In this document: one piece after another, positions 7,630 through 16,751 of the stretch
Numbering within the stretch: position 1 is the first letter of the stretch
Layout of the letters: every line of letters starts with the position of its first letter
Source: Pseudomonadota bacterium
GTDB lineage: Bacteria; Pseudomonadota; Alphaproteobacteria; GCA-2731375
Reading direction: 5' to 3'
Length of the DNA: 59,441 nucleotides
Assembly (NCBI GenBank): GCA_027623205.1
Contig: JAQBYC010000011.1
Coordinates: 1 to 59,441, forward strand
Program-made: the position numbers and the translations under genes
The notes under the pieces: generated by a model
Database searches by the model: none
Seen by the model: only the letters and a program-made list of their open reading frames with translations
Told to the model about the DNA's origin: nothing

Positions 7630-8829
7630 TCACGCCAGCAAGGGTTCCAGGCGGTCCATGGCATCGTCCAGACGGTCCAGGGTTTGGGCGAAACAGAGGC
7701 GGATAAAACCTTCGCCCTGTGGGCCGAACGCCGCGCCGGGCGCCAGGCCGACGCGGCTTCTTAGGAGGATCTCTCTGCATTTGGCCAGGGAATCGTCCAT
7801 GCCGTCCACCGCAAAGAAGGCATAGAACGCCCCTTCTGGGCGATGCACCCGTACCTTTGGCATGCCTTGCAGCCGGTCGATGACCAGATCGCGGGCCAAT
7901 TTGTACTGGGCGACGGTGTTGCGGACGAATGCCTCGCCTTTGCGCACGGCGGTGATGCCGGCTACTTGAGAGAAATGCGCCGGGCAGGAATAGTGGAATT
8001 CGATCATTTTTTCCAAGGTCGGCATCAGGGCTGCTGGCGCGGTCAACCAGCCCAGCCGCCAACCCGTCATGCACCATGATTTGGAGAAGCTGTTGACCAC
8101 CACAAGGCGGTCGTCGGGTTCCGCGATTTCCAAAAACGACGGGGCGACGGGACGATCATAGACGACCCGGGCATAGACTTCGTCACTCAGCACCCAAATA
8201 CCCCTGGCACGGCAAAAATCCAGCACCTCTTTCATTTCATGCCGGGTCATGACCCAGCCGGTGGGATTGGAGGGGGAATTGATCAGGATCGCTCGCGTGC
8301 GGCTATCGACCAGGTCAAACATCTGATCCAAGTCCAAGCTCCAGCCCTGGTTGCCGAACTGCAACCAGGCAAAGCGAGGCTCGCCGCCCATGACGCGGAT
8401 GGTTTCGATCAGATTTGGCCATACCGGCGCCGTAACAACCACATTATCGCCTGGATCCGTCAAAACCTGCTGCATCAGGTTTGTCGCGCTCATGCCAGAG
8501 GCGGTAACGGCAACACGCGTGTAATCGACCGGGCGTTGATACAACTGACTCATATATTCGGCCAGGGCTACGCGTAGACCGGGGATGCCAAAATTTTCGG
8601 TATAAAAAGTATCACCCTGGGCCAGCGAGGCAGCGGCGGCCTGGCAAATAAATTCCGGCGTTGGCAGGTCTGGTTCGCCGTACCAAAGAGCGATAATGTC
8701 TTCCAAACCCATACCTGCGTTGGCCACGTCCCGGATCAGGGAGCCGCCCAACCGTTCCACCGTCGCCCGGGCGCCGGCGGGACCGCTGGACAACTTGTCC
8801 GCGTGGGTAATGTTTTGCATTTTGGTCAT
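7630..8829 (-). CDS. Class I/II pyridoxal-phosphate aminotransferase
   Basis: This 399-aa fold-type I aminotransferase resembles aspartate aminotransferases. It has GEPDLPTPEFI near the N-terminus, substrate and PLP contacts INSPSNPTGWV, LSDEVYARVVYD and the Schiff-base lysine in VVNSFSKSWCMTGWRLGWL. I chose the ATG at 8829 because GGGGAG lies five bases upstream; a longer frame to 8877 would overlap the divergent CDF gene. It is the first gene of a minus-strand set with the DenD-like and DHRS6-like dehydrogenases. A substrate route through a keto or hydroxy acid is plausible but unproven. The 41-base gap to the divergent CDF gene must carry both promoters. Confidence 0.88.
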   Translation of the reverse strand: MTKMQNITHADKLSSGPAGARATVERLGGSLIRDVANAGMGLEDIIALWYGEPDLPTPEFICQAAAASLAQGDTFYTENFGIPGLRVALAEYMSQLYQRPVDYTRVAVTASGMSATNLMQQVLTDPGDNVVVTAPVWPNLIETIRVMGGEPRFAWLQFGNQGWSLDLDQMFDLVDSRTRAILINSPSNPTGWVMTRHEMKEVLDFCRARGIWVLSDEVYARVVYDRPVAPSFLEIAEPDDRLVVVNSFSKSWCMTGWRLGWLTAPAALMPTLEKMIEFHYSCPAHFSQVAGITAVRKGEAFVRNTVAQYKLARDLVIDRLQGMPKVRVHRPEGAFYAFFAVDGMDDSLAKCREILLRSRVGLAPGAAFGPQGEGFIRLCFAQTLDRLDDAMDRLEPLLA

Positions 8830-8870
8830 ACCGCTCCCCAATGTCAGGCGCCTTGGTATAGCATGGCCGA

Positions 8871-9782
8871 ATGGCAAGTGGTTCCTCGAAATTGGCGGTA
8901 TATGCGGCGTTGGCGGGCAACCTGGCCATCGCCGTGATCAAGTTCGCGGCGGCTATGTTCACGGGCTCATCCGCCATGCTGTCCGAGGCTATTCACAGCC
9001 TGGTGGATACGGTCAATCAGACACTGTTGCTGTATGGCATGCATAGAGCCGCGTTGCCGGCCGATGCGCAGCACCCTTTTGGTTACGGCAAGGAGCTCTA
9101 TTTTTGGAGCTTCGTGGTTGCCATTTTAATTTTCGGCCTGGGCGCAGGATTTTCGATTTATGAAGGGCTGCACGGTATTCTACGGCCCAGGCCGATCGAA
9201 AATGTTGGGATCAGTTACCTGGTTCTGTGCCTGGCCCTGCTGTTCGAAGGCGGCGCGGGATTCCTGGCCCTGCGCCAGTTCCTGGCGGAAAAGGGTGATC
9301 TGGGCTTTTTCGCCGCTGTGCGGCGGGGCAAGGATCCTGCCCTGTTCACGGTGTTGTTCGAAGACGGCGCGGCGATCCTGGGCCTGATGATTGCCATGAC
9401 GGGCATTTTTCTGGGCCAGCAATTGCAGTTGCCCTGGCTGGATGGTGCTGCGGCCATCGTCATTGGGCTGGTGCTGGCCGGGGTTGCCGTGTTTCTGGCT
9501 TATGAATGCAAGGCGCTACTGATCGGTGAGGCGGCGGAGCCGCAAATCGTGGAAAGTTGCCGGGCGCTTTTGAATGGCGATCGCCGGGTGGTGCGGGTAG
9601 CTGGTATCCGGACCATGCATTTAGGCCCGCGGGAAATTCTGTTGGTGGCGGACCTGGATTTTGCCGATGGTCTGGTCTCGGATCAGGTGGAAGCCGCGAG
9701 CGCCGAATTGGAGATCAAATTGCGCGCGAATTTCCCTGAAATCCGTCACATCTATTTGGAATCCAGAAGTTTGGCGCCCTAA
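8871..9782 (+). CDS. Cation diffusion facilitator family metal transporter
   Basis: This 303-aa inner-membrane protein shows the CDF pattern: SEAIHSLVDTVNQ with the HxxxD metal site in TM2, the cytoplasmic HPFGYGKELYFWSF segment, LFEDGAAILGL in TM5 as the second half of the transport site, and a C-terminal cytoplasmic domain ending in IYLESR. Such proteins exchange Zn, Fe, Co or Cd ions for protons. There is no His-rich loop, so the metal cannot be predicted. It is transcribed divergently from the aminotransferase. No strong ribosome binding site is visible before the ATG. Confidence 0.9.
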   Translation: MASGSSKLAVYAALAGNLAIAVIKFAAAMFTGSSAMLSEAIHSLVDTVNQTLLLYGMHRAALPADAQHPFGYGKELYFWSFVVAILIFGLGAGFSIYEGLHGILRPRPIENVGISYLVLCLALLFEGGAGFLALRQFLAEKGDLGFFAAVRRGKDPALFTVLFEDGAAILGLMIAMTGIFLGQQLQLPWLDGAAAIVIGLVLAGVAVFLAYECKALLIGEAAEPQIVESCRALLNGDRRVVRVAGIRTMHLGPREILLVADLDFADGLVSDQVEAASAELEIKLRANFPEIRHIYLESRSLAP

Positions 9783-9896
9783 ACATGGGTCCCGGGCGGG
9801 GTCAAATCTGGCGCGAAATGATAAGGCGCCGTTAACCCTATTGAAACCCACGTTTGGCAAACTGCATCCAACTCATTCCGAGGTGGTTTTCTGGTT

Positions 9897-11132
9897 ATGA
9901 CGCATCTGTTTATCCTCGCTTCCTATGCGGTGGTTTCTGCCGCGGCCGGCTTTGTGCTGTCGCAGTCGTTGACTCAACTCGCACCGACGACCTGCTATCT
10001 GATTGCCGGAGCTGGTTTTTTCACTGCCGCCCTGGCCCACGAAATTTTCTCTCGCCGCATCGAGCAGCGCGATATGATAAGCCAGTTGGACGCGGCCTTT
10101 GACGAAATTGATGAAATGCGCGAGTCCAATCTCGATCTGACGGAGAACCTGGTCCGGGCCCGCGAGGAAATGGTGGTCTTGAGCGTGGCGGTCGAATCCG
10201 CCGCCGCCGGTACCAATGAGGCGTTGGTCCGGGAAATGAAAGTGTTGCGATCGCAATTGGGTCATATGCAAAAGGTGGAACGGCCCAGGGCAAAGCGGTC
10301 AGGCCGGGAATGGCCAGGCGATAGGCCAGAGATTATGCCGTCGGCATCTGATCCGAGCGGCGTAGAAGCGACGATCAATAGACAGGAAATCCTTGGCCAT
10401 ATCCGCGAGGCTTTGGAAACCAACCGCATTGATCTATATTTGCAGCCGATCGTCAGCCTGCCACAGCGGCGCACCCGGCACTACGAAGCGTTCTCGCGCA
10501 TCCGGACCAGCGACGGCCGAATTGTTGCGGCGCAGCAGTATCTGGAAGTGGCCAAGCAGGAAGGTTTGATTGGAACCATAGATAATCTGTTGTTAATGCG
10601 TTGCGTCCAGCTTCTGCGGCGAAACGAAAAGCGGCAAACGGAGTCCAGCTTTTTCGTCAATATCTCGCAACACACGTTGAACGATGAGGGTTTCCTGGCG
10701 CAGTTCATCGATTTCATGGCAAGCAATCCCACTCTTGCCGCGCGCTTGATTTTTGAAATCGCCCAGCAGGATGTTGCCGCGCTGTCCAAGGTGGCGTTGG
10801 CGCAGTTGGGTCGCCTCGGCGAATTAGGTTTCCGCTTTTCCATGGATCAAGTCGATACCTTGGAGATCGATTTCCAGGATCTGGCGCAGTCCCATTTCCG
10901 TTTCATAAAAATTCCCATCAACCTGTTGCTGACCCTGCCGGAAGACGGCATGAATTGGGTGCATCCGCGCAACTTGAAAGCCAAGTCGGCGGTCTCGGAA
11001 ATCAATCTGGTGGTGGAACGGATCGAACAGGAATCGGACGTTATCGAAATGCTGGAATATGGCTTTGACTATGGCCAGGGTTTTCTGTTCGGTGCGCCAC
11101 GGCCAAGCCGCGAAGCGGCCCGCGCGGCATAG
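9897..11132 (+). CDS. tipF: TipF-like membrane EAL-domain protein, partly degenerate active site
   Basis: This 411-aa protein has two hydrophobic N-terminal segments (residues 1-45), a coiled coil (about 50-125), a linker and an EAL domain (about 160-400). The same order is found in Caulobacter TipF, a c-di-GMP receptor needed for flagellum assembly. The EAL signature reads YEAFSR (E197), QPIV and FVNIS are kept, and FEIAQQD, FRFIKIP and DYGQGF keep the Glu, Lys and Gln. However, the DDFG loop is SMDQVD, losing one metal-binding Asp. It may therefore bind c-di-GMP without hydrolysing it. GAGGTGG precedes the ATG, and a TTAACC half-site for CtrA lies about 65 bases upstream. No flagellar genes are in the window, so the name is tentative. 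Confidence 0.6.
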   Translation: MTHLFILASYAVVSAAAGFVLSQSLTQLAPTTCYLIAGAGFFTAALAHEIFSRRIEQRDMISQLDAAFDEIDEMRESNLDLTENLVRAREEMVVLSVAVESAAAGTNEALVREMKVLRSQLGHMQKVERPRAKRSGREWPGDRPEIMPSASDPSGVEATINRQEILGHIREALETNRIDLYLQPIVSLPQRRTRHYEAFSRIRTSDGRIVAAQQYLEVAKQEGLIGTIDNLLLMRCVQLLRRNEKRQTESSFFVNISQHTLNDEGFLAQFIDFMASNPTLAARLIFEIAQQDVAALSKVALAQLGRLGELGFRFSMDQVDTLEIDFQDLAQSHFRFIKIPINLLLTLPEDGMNWVHPRNLKAKSAVSEINLVVERIEQESDVIEMLEYGFDYGQGFLFGAPRPSREAARAA

Positions 11133-11151
11133 GCTCGGATAGAGCCCATTC

Positions 11152-11913
11152 TTATAAAGCCCAGATTCTAGGGAACCGCAGCAGTATCATCTCAAGACCC
11201 TCGGCGCCTGCCTTGATCTCGACCTCGCCTTCTTCCGTAGAGGCAAATTCTACCGACAGGGGCGGCAAGCCTTTGCCCGCCCGCAGTAGCGATCCGGACA
11301 GGACAACGTGATATTGCCCACCACCGTCCGCGGCGTCCGGTAGTGTGGTTTTGGTCCCAGGCGAAAGCGCTAACCACTGCGCCACTAGCCCGTCCGCCGT
11401 CGGCTCGATCAGAAATTCCGCTCTCGTGGCACTTTCCCCGCGCGGCATTTCGCCCGCCTCATAAGCTGACTTCACGCCGATCACTTGCCGCTGTTGCCCT
11501 TTCACCAGCATTTTGTTCATGGCGGGCAGGTATTTGGCGCCTGAATCCCAAGCTTGGCGCAGGGTGAAATATTGAATGCCATCGCCGTCCGCCACGATCG
11601 GGCCGTAGGGCGTATTGCCGCCAGCATATTGCACTGTCAGTGGATCGGTGCGCAATTTCCCGACGCTTCCCCCACCGCCGACAAAAAGCTGGAACTGATT
11701 GGTCTGATGAAAATGCGGGCGGGTCGTCGAGTGAGGCGGTTGCGTGACCAGATATGCCTGGGGTTCGTTGCCACCCGTGATATCCAGCCCATAATCCGCT
11801 GTTCCTGGTTTTGGCGCCGAGCCAATATATTCCCGCCCCTTGTAGGGCTGACCATCGACGAGATGGGTAGCCTCGCGTTGCAGGGCGGTTTCGGCGTCGG
11901 TTGAAATCAGCAT
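11152..11913 (-). CDS. Bicupin-like protein of unknown function
   Basis: This 253-aa soluble protein contains RPHFHQTNQFQLFVGGGG, which fits the first cupin motif (HxH, then Gln instead of Glu, then Gly), so one metal site is likely. The second half (LSPGTKT, then GQYHVVLSGSL, AGAEGLEMILLRFP) has a second cupin-barrel pattern without the metal-binding histidines. It is convergent with the EAL gene (19 bases apart) and divergent from an acyl-CoA dehydrogenase. No substrate can be named. Confidence 0.7.
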   Translation of the reverse strand: MLISTDAETALQREATHLVDGQPYKGREYIGSAPKPGTADYGLDITGGNEPQAYLVTQPPHSTTRPHFHQTNQFQLFVGGGGSVGKLRTDPLTVQYAGGNTPYGPIVADGDGIQYFTLRQAWDSGAKYLPAMNKMLVKGQQRQVIGVKSAYEAGEMPRGESATRAEFLIEPTADGLVAQWLALSPGTKTTLPDAADGGGQYHVVLSGSLLRAGKGLPPLSVEFASTEEGEVEIKAGAEGLEMILLRFPRIWAL

Positions 11914-12082
11914 TCCGGTACCCCATGGTATTTTTGTGGCATCGCGACCGATACGCTTCTATCACGAATGCGGCCGGGAAAGGGAATGGCATATCCCCCT
12001 CTAAAATCCTCGACCTTTAGGAATTGGCAATAGTGTTCTAGGCTTGCCTGTCCTTTTCTTGGAATGGAGAACGGTGCCTGCC

Positions 12083-13297
12083 ATGGATATGACCTTCAGC
12101 GCTGAAGACGCGGCCTTTCGGACAGAAGTGCGAAGTTTTCTGGCCGAGGCGATACCCACGGAGCTAAAATACAAGGTCGAGAATGGTATCGAGATGCAGC
12201 GTGCGGACGTGGTCGGCTGGCATCGGATCCTTTATGAAAGAGGCTGGGTGGCACCGAACTGGCCAAAGGCGTATGGCGGCCCCGGTTGGAGCCTGACGCA
12301 AAAGTACATTTTCGACGAAGAACTGGGTCTGGCCGGCGCCCCGCGACTGGTCGTCTTTGGCATCAACATGTGCGGGCCGGTTCTGATCGGGTTTGGTACC
12401 GAGGCGCAGCGGCAACGCTTCCTGCCGCCGATGCTTTCCGGCGAACAGATTTGGTGCCAGGGTTACTCCGAGCCGGAAGCCGGCTCCGACCTTGCCTCGC
12501 TTCGTACCATGGCGGTTCGCGATGGCGATGAATGGGTGATCAATGGAGTTAAGACCTGGACCACCAAAGCGCATTGGGCGGATTGGTGTTTCTTATTGGC
12601 GCGCACCAGGACCGGGGTTAGGAAACAGGAGGGCATCAGTTTCATTCTGGTGGATTTGAAAACGCCGGGTATCGAAACCCGGCCGATCTATCTGTTGGAT
12701 GGTCTGCATGAAACCAACCAGGTCTATTTCACCGATGTCCGGGTGCCGGTCGAAAATACCATTGGGGAAATCAACAATGGCTGGTCCATCGGCAAATATT
12801 TGCTGGCCCATGAGCGCATGTCGGGCGGCTCTCTGGGTCAGCATAAAACCCTGTTGCGGCAATTGAAACAGATCGCGGCGCTCGACGAAAGCAACGGGGG
12901 GCGGCCCCTGGCCAAGGATCCGGATTTCGCCCGCCGAATTGCCGAAATCGAGTTGGCACTGCGCAGCCTGGAAGCTTTCAATATGCGCGCGGTCGATAAA
13001 TTTTCCCGCGACGGCGAAATGGGCAGCAAGGCGTTGGGCGTGGAAGCCAATATCTTTAAATTGCGCAACTCGGAAATTCAGCAACGACTGACCGAACTAA
13101 AGGTCGAGGCGATCGGCAATTATGCTATGCCCTATCAAATCTCTGCCCTGAAACATGGTTGGAACGAACCTCCGGTTGGGGCCGAATACGCCAACGGCTG
13201 CACCCCCGCCTATCTGCATTTTCGCAAGGTTTCGATTTATTCCGGCTCGAACGAAATTCAGCACAACATAATCGCCAAGGCGCGGCTCGGATTATAG
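12083..13297 (+). CDS. Acyl-CoA dehydrogenase
   Basis: This FAD flavoenzyme of about 404 aa introduces the alpha-beta double bond into an acyl-CoA. It has the N-terminal helical domain (MDMTFSAEDAAFRTEVR), the middle-domain signature QGYSEPEAGSDLASLRT, VINGVKTWTT, and the C-terminal domain ending SIYSGSNEIQHNIIAK. The start is either ATG 12083 or GTG 12074, both downstream of GGAGA at 12066. The next gene, a quinone reductase, begins 53 bases later on the same strand. Chain-length or branched and aromatic specificity cannot be read from the sequence. Confidence 0.9.
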   Translation: MDMTFSAEDAAFRTEVRSFLAEAIPTELKYKVENGIEMQRADVVGWHRILYERGWVAPNWPKAYGGPGWSLTQKYIFDEELGLAGAPRLVVFGINMCGPVLIGFGTEAQRQRFLPPMLSGEQIWCQGYSEPEAGSDLASLRTMAVRDGDEWVINGVKTWTTKAHWADWCFLLARTRTGVRKQEGISFILVDLKTPGIETRPIYLLDGLHETNQVYFTDVRVPVENTIGEINNGWSIGKYLLAHERMSGGSLGQHKTLLRQLKQIAALDESNGGRPLAKDPDFARRIAEIELALRSLEAFNMRAVDKFSRDGEMGSKALGVEANIFKLRNSEIQQRLTELKVEAIGNYAMPYQISALKHGWNEPPVGAEYANGCTPAYLHFRKVSIYSGSNEIQHNIIAKARLGL

Positions 13298-13350
13298 GGC
13301 GTGCGGCTCAGCGCCATGGATTTACGCCTTGGTCTAGAAGGGACAACATT

Positions 13351-14340
13351 ATGAAAGCAATGATCATCCGCGAAAGCGGTGAACCAGGGGTTTTTCAAGC
13401 GGCGGATATCGAAACGCCCCAATTCGCGTCTGGTCAGGTTCTGGTCCGGGTCGCGGCGACCTCGGTTAACCCGGTGGATTGGAAGATACGCAAGCTGAAT
13501 CCTCCCCTGGCGCCTATTCTGCCGGCCGTGTTGCATGGCGATGTGGCCGGTGTGGTCGAGGCCGTTGGCGCGGGCGTCCATGATTTTGCCGTTGGCGACG
13601 AAGTCTATGGCTGCGCTGGCGGGGTCAAGGGTACGGGCGGTGCCTTGGCCGAATTCATGGCTTGCGATGCGGAATTTCTGGCGCCGAAGCCAACCAATCT
13701 TTCATTTGTAGAGGCTGCGGCCCTGCCTCTCGTCTGTCTGACGGCCTGGGAGGGCTTGGTCGATGGCGCGAACATAGGCTGGGGCCAAACCGTATTGGTG
13801 CATGCCGGCGCGGGGGGGGTCGGTCACGTCGCCGTACAGATCGCGATTGCCCGCGGCGCCAAGGTGTTCGCCACGGTTTCCAGTCCGGAAAAAGCTGCAG
13901 TGGTCGCTGGGCTTGGCGCCATTCCCATCAACTATAAGGAAAACGATGTCGAAGATTATGTTCGCAATCATACAGGCGGGATGGGCTTTGACATCGTCTA
14001 CGACACGGTGGGAGGCGACAATATTCCGAAATCCTGGGCCGCCGCAAAATTAAGGGGTACGGTGATCAGTTGCCAAACCAATTCTACCCAGGATTTGACG
14101 CCGCTGCATTTAAAAGGCCTGCAACATATCGGCGTCCTGATGCTGATCCCGCTGTTGCACGGTATTGGCGGCGCCCGGCATGGCCAAATCATGCGCGAGA
14201 TCACGGCCCTTGCGGAGTCGGGGCAATTGCGCCCTATCCTGGATGGCGATCCATTCGCCCTGGAAGATGTGGCGGCGGCGCATGCCCGTTTGGAGTCTGG
14301 TCGGGCCGTGGGAAAAATTGTCGTACAGGTTAGCGGCTGA
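13351..14340 (+). CDS. Zinc-independent MDR-family NADPH:quinone oxidoreductase
   Basis: This medium-chain dehydrogenase of 329 aa has a GroES-like N-terminal domain (SVNPVDWKIRK, LHGDVAGVVEAVGAGV) and a nucleotide-binding domain with GAGGVGHVAVQIA and YDTVGG. The structural and catalytic zinc cysteines of alcohol dehydrogenases are absent, so it belongs to the quinone reductase or enoyl reductase group. The start is ATG 13351, with AGAAGGGA upstream. It follows the acyl-CoA dehydrogenase, and its 3' end overlaps the convergent thermonuclease-fold gene by 11 bases. Confidence 0.88.
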   Translation: MKAMIIRESGEPGVFQAADIETPQFASGQVLVRVAATSVNPVDWKIRKLNPPLAPILPAVLHGDVAGVVEAVGAGVHDFAVGDEVYGCAGGVKGTGGALAEFMACDAEFLAPKPTNLSFVEAAALPLVCLTAWEGLVDGANIGWGQTVLVHAGAGGVGHVAVQIAIARGAKVFATVSSPEKAAVVAGLGAIPINYKENDVEDYVRNHTGGMGFDIVYDTVGGDNIPKSWAAAKLRGTVISCQTNSTQDLTPLHLKGLQHIGVLMLIPLLHGIGGARHGQIMREITALAESGQLRPILDGDPFALEDVAAAHARLESGRAVGKIVVQVSG

Positions 14341-14806
14341 CAACTGCGTTGTTGACGGCTTTCGGGAACTCCCCGCGCCACAAACCGCGGCGGCGATTGC
14401 GCGCGCTTTTCTCAACCTCATGGTATCGGGCGGTGGCCCTTTGGTCCGGTCGGGCCCAACCGGTGTAGATCATGCCTTCCGAAAGATCATAGCCGGACGC
14501 GGCGCAGGTCGCCAATATGACGCCAGAGACGCCAGACGGGCCATGGGTTTGGCAGCTCACTTCCGCCCCCGCCGTCAGGTCCATCAGCGCTGTTGTGGCG
14601 ACGCGGCCACAGGCAAAATTCATGCCGCGCAGCGTGCATTGATCGTCGGGGCCGGGCGCGGCGATGCCGCTCAGGCGAACGATTTTTCCACCGACGCGCA
14701 ACGTCGCGGCATCAATAACCTCGACGGGGCCAGAAATGGTTCCGGCCAAGGTCGGGGCAATAATCAGGTGACTTAGGACAAATAGCAGGATTAGTCTCAT
14801 GGCCAT
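14330..14806 (-). CDS. Secreted thermonuclease-fold (SNase-like) protein, probably inactive
   Basis: This 158-aa protein has a signal peptide or membrane anchor (MRLILLFVLSHLIIAPTLAG) followed by a staphylococcal-nuclease-like beta-barrel: VIDAATLRVGGKIVRLSGIAAPG, then a CxxxG-type central part and LSEGMIYTGWARPDQ. In active members the barrel segment reads GIDAPE, with the calcium-binding Asp and catalytic Glu. Here both are replaced (A and G), so nuclease activity is unlikely. Several cysteines suggest disulfides in the periplasm. The start may be ATG 14806 or 14800. It is convergent with the quinone reductase and divergent from the ligase gene at 14872. Confidence 0.75.
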   Translation of the reverse strand: MAMRLILLFVLSHLIIAPTLAGTISGPVEVIDAATLRVGGKIVRLSGIAAPGPDDQCTLRGMNFACGRVATTALMDLTAGAEVSCQTHGPSGVSGVILATCAASGYDLSEGMIYTGWARPDQRATARYHEVEKSARNRRRGLWRGEFPKAVNNAVVSR

Positions 14807-14871
14807 TATTATGGAGGTAACCCTGGCTCGCGGGAAGTCAAACAAACGCGAGCGCGGTCATAGGAGCAGCC

Positions 14872-16710
14872 ATGTCAGAAATTTCGGCCCCGGTCACCGC
14901 CCCGGAATTGCATTTTTTACAGCCCAAGGTTGGCGTGGAACGGCGGGATGATGGCAGCATTGTACTCTCTTCGCCCTACCCGCTGGGCGCAGGGGTGGTG
15001 CAGTTGGGGGTGTATCTGCGCCATTGGGCCGAGGCGGCGGCGGAGCGGACATTTTTGGCCGAGCGGAAGGACCCTTCGCAAGATGGTGACTGGCGCGGGA
15101 TAACTTTCGGTTCGGCCCGCAAACAGGTTGATGCCATTGCTCAGGGATTGCTGGACCGAGGACTTGGTCCAGATCGGCCACTGATGATCCTCTCGGGCAA
15201 TTCGCTGCAACACGCATTGCTAACATACGGCGCCATGCAGGTGGGCATTCCCGTGTCACCGGTGTCGCCGGCTTATTCCCTGATGAGCAAGGATTTTTCG
15301 AAACTGCGCCATATCTGCGAGTTGGTGCGGCCCGCCGTGATCTATGTGGAAACCAAGGGGCCATTTGCCCGTGCGCTGGACAGCCTGGAGCTTGGGCATG
15401 TGGAAATTTTGGACGGCGGCGAAGCGGCATTTGGCGCATTGCGCGCGACGCGACCCGGGGCTGCGGTGGAATTAGCTTTTGCCTCGGTCGGGCCGGATAC
15501 GGTTGCGAAATATCTCTTCACCTCCGGCTCCACCGGTCTGCCGAAGGGGGTGATCAACACCCAGCGCATGTTATGCGCGAACATACAGCAATTGCGCCAG
15601 GTCTGGCCGTTCCTTTTAGAACAGCCACCAATCCTGTGCGACTGGCTACCCTGGAACCATACCTTTGGCGGCAATGTCGTCATCAACAACGCACTTGCCA
15701 ATGGCGGCACTCTTTATATCGATGGCGGTAAACCGGCGCCGGGCCTAATTGATATCACAGTCGATAATCTTCGCCGTACCTCGCCGACACTCTATTACAA
15801 CGTGCCCGCAGGATTTGCCGCCCTGCTGCCTTTCCTGGAGAATGATGCCGCGTTGCGCGACAATTTCTTTCGCCATTTGCGGTTGATTTTTTACGCCGGC
15901 GCCGCCTTGCCCCAGGACACCTGGCGACGCCTGGAGGCGGTTTCCATGCAGTCTCAGGGGCGGACGATAGCAATGGTGTCGGCCTGGGGCTCGACTGAGA
16001 CCGCGCCCATGGCGACTGCGGTACATTGGGCAATCGACCGGGCCGGGGTGATCGGGCTGCCGGTGCCGGGTACGGAAGTCAAAATGGTGCCGAACGGTGG
16101 CAAGATGGAACTGCGTGTCCGCGGTCCCAATGTCACGCCGGGCTATTTGAAACGGCCCGACCTGACGGCCGCGGCGTTTGATGATGAAGGGTTTTACCGC
16201 ATTGGCGATGCGGGCAAATTTGCGGACGTGGCGGATCCGGTCAAGGGCCTGGTTTTTGATGGCCGGGTGGCGGAAGATTTCAAGCTGACTACGGGCACCT
16301 GGGTTAACAGCGGGGCATTGCGCGTCGCCGCGTTGTCTGCCGCATCACCGGTATTGCAGGATGCGGTGGTGGCTGGCCATGATCGCGATTTTGTCACCCT
16401 GCTGGCCTGGCCGAACCTGGCCGGTTGTCGTTCCGTGTGTGGCAGCGATGATCTTGAGGTGGCGGGAGCCATGGCCTCGGCGACCATTCGCCAACATATT
16501 CGTGATGCTCTGGCTGCCTATAATCTGGCCAACGCCGGCTCGTCCACCCGGATCCAACGGCTGTTGCTATTGTTTGAGCCGCCCGCCATTGACGCCAACG
16601 AAATTACGGACAAAGGCTATATTAACCAACGAGCGGTGTTGGATAATCGGGCGGCGGACGTGGCGCGCCTTTATGCCGATGTCTCCGATGAGGACGTCAT
16701 CCAGCTATAG
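14872..16710 (+). CDS. Feruloyl-CoA synthase-like acyl/aryl-CoA ligase
   Basis: This 612-aa member of the adenylate-forming superfamily activates a carboxylic acid as acyl-AMP and then its CoA thioester. It shows the AMP-binding P-loop FTSGSTGLPKGVINTQ, WNHTFGGN, a SAWGSTETAP motif, and YRIGDAGKF for the hinge region. The N-terminus (VGVERRDDGSIVLSSPYPL) and the C-terminal EITDKGYINQRAVL match the feruloyl-CoA synthase subgroup, whose catalytic lysine lies in this ITDKGY motif. AGGAG precedes the ATG. The other ferulate genes (enoyl-CoA hydratase/aldolase, vanillin dehydrogenase) are not present, so a different aromatic or long-chain acid is possible. Confidence 0.8.
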   Translation: MSEISAPVTAPELHFLQPKVGVERRDDGSIVLSSPYPLGAGVVQLGVYLRHWAEAAAERTFLAERKDPSQDGDWRGITFGSARKQVDAIAQGLLDRGLGPDRPLMILSGNSLQHALLTYGAMQVGIPVSPVSPAYSLMSKDFSKLRHICELVRPAVIYVETKGPFARALDSLELGHVEILDGGEAAFGALRATRPGAAVELAFASVGPDTVAKYLFTSGSTGLPKGVINTQRMLCANIQQLRQVWPFLLEQPPILCDWLPWNHTFGGNVVINNALANGGTLYIDGGKPAPGLIDITVDNLRRTSPTLYYNVPAGFAALLPFLENDAALRDNFFRHLRLIFYAGAALPQDTWRRLEAVSMQSQGRTIAMVSAWGSTETAPMATAVHWAIDRAGVIGLPVPGTEVKMVPNGGKMELRVRGPNVTPGYLKRPDLTAAAFDDEGFYRIGDAGKFADVADPVKGLVFDGRVAEDFKLTTGTWVNSGALRVAALSAASPVLQDAVVAGHDRDFVTLLAWPNLAGCRSVCGSDDLEVAGAMASATIRQHIRDALAAYNLANAGSSTRIQRLLLLFEPPAIDANEITDKGYINQRAVLDNRAADVARLYADVSDEDVIQL

Positions 16711-16751
16711 GGCGCCTGCAGAACAAGCAGGTCAATTGCACCGGGATATTC

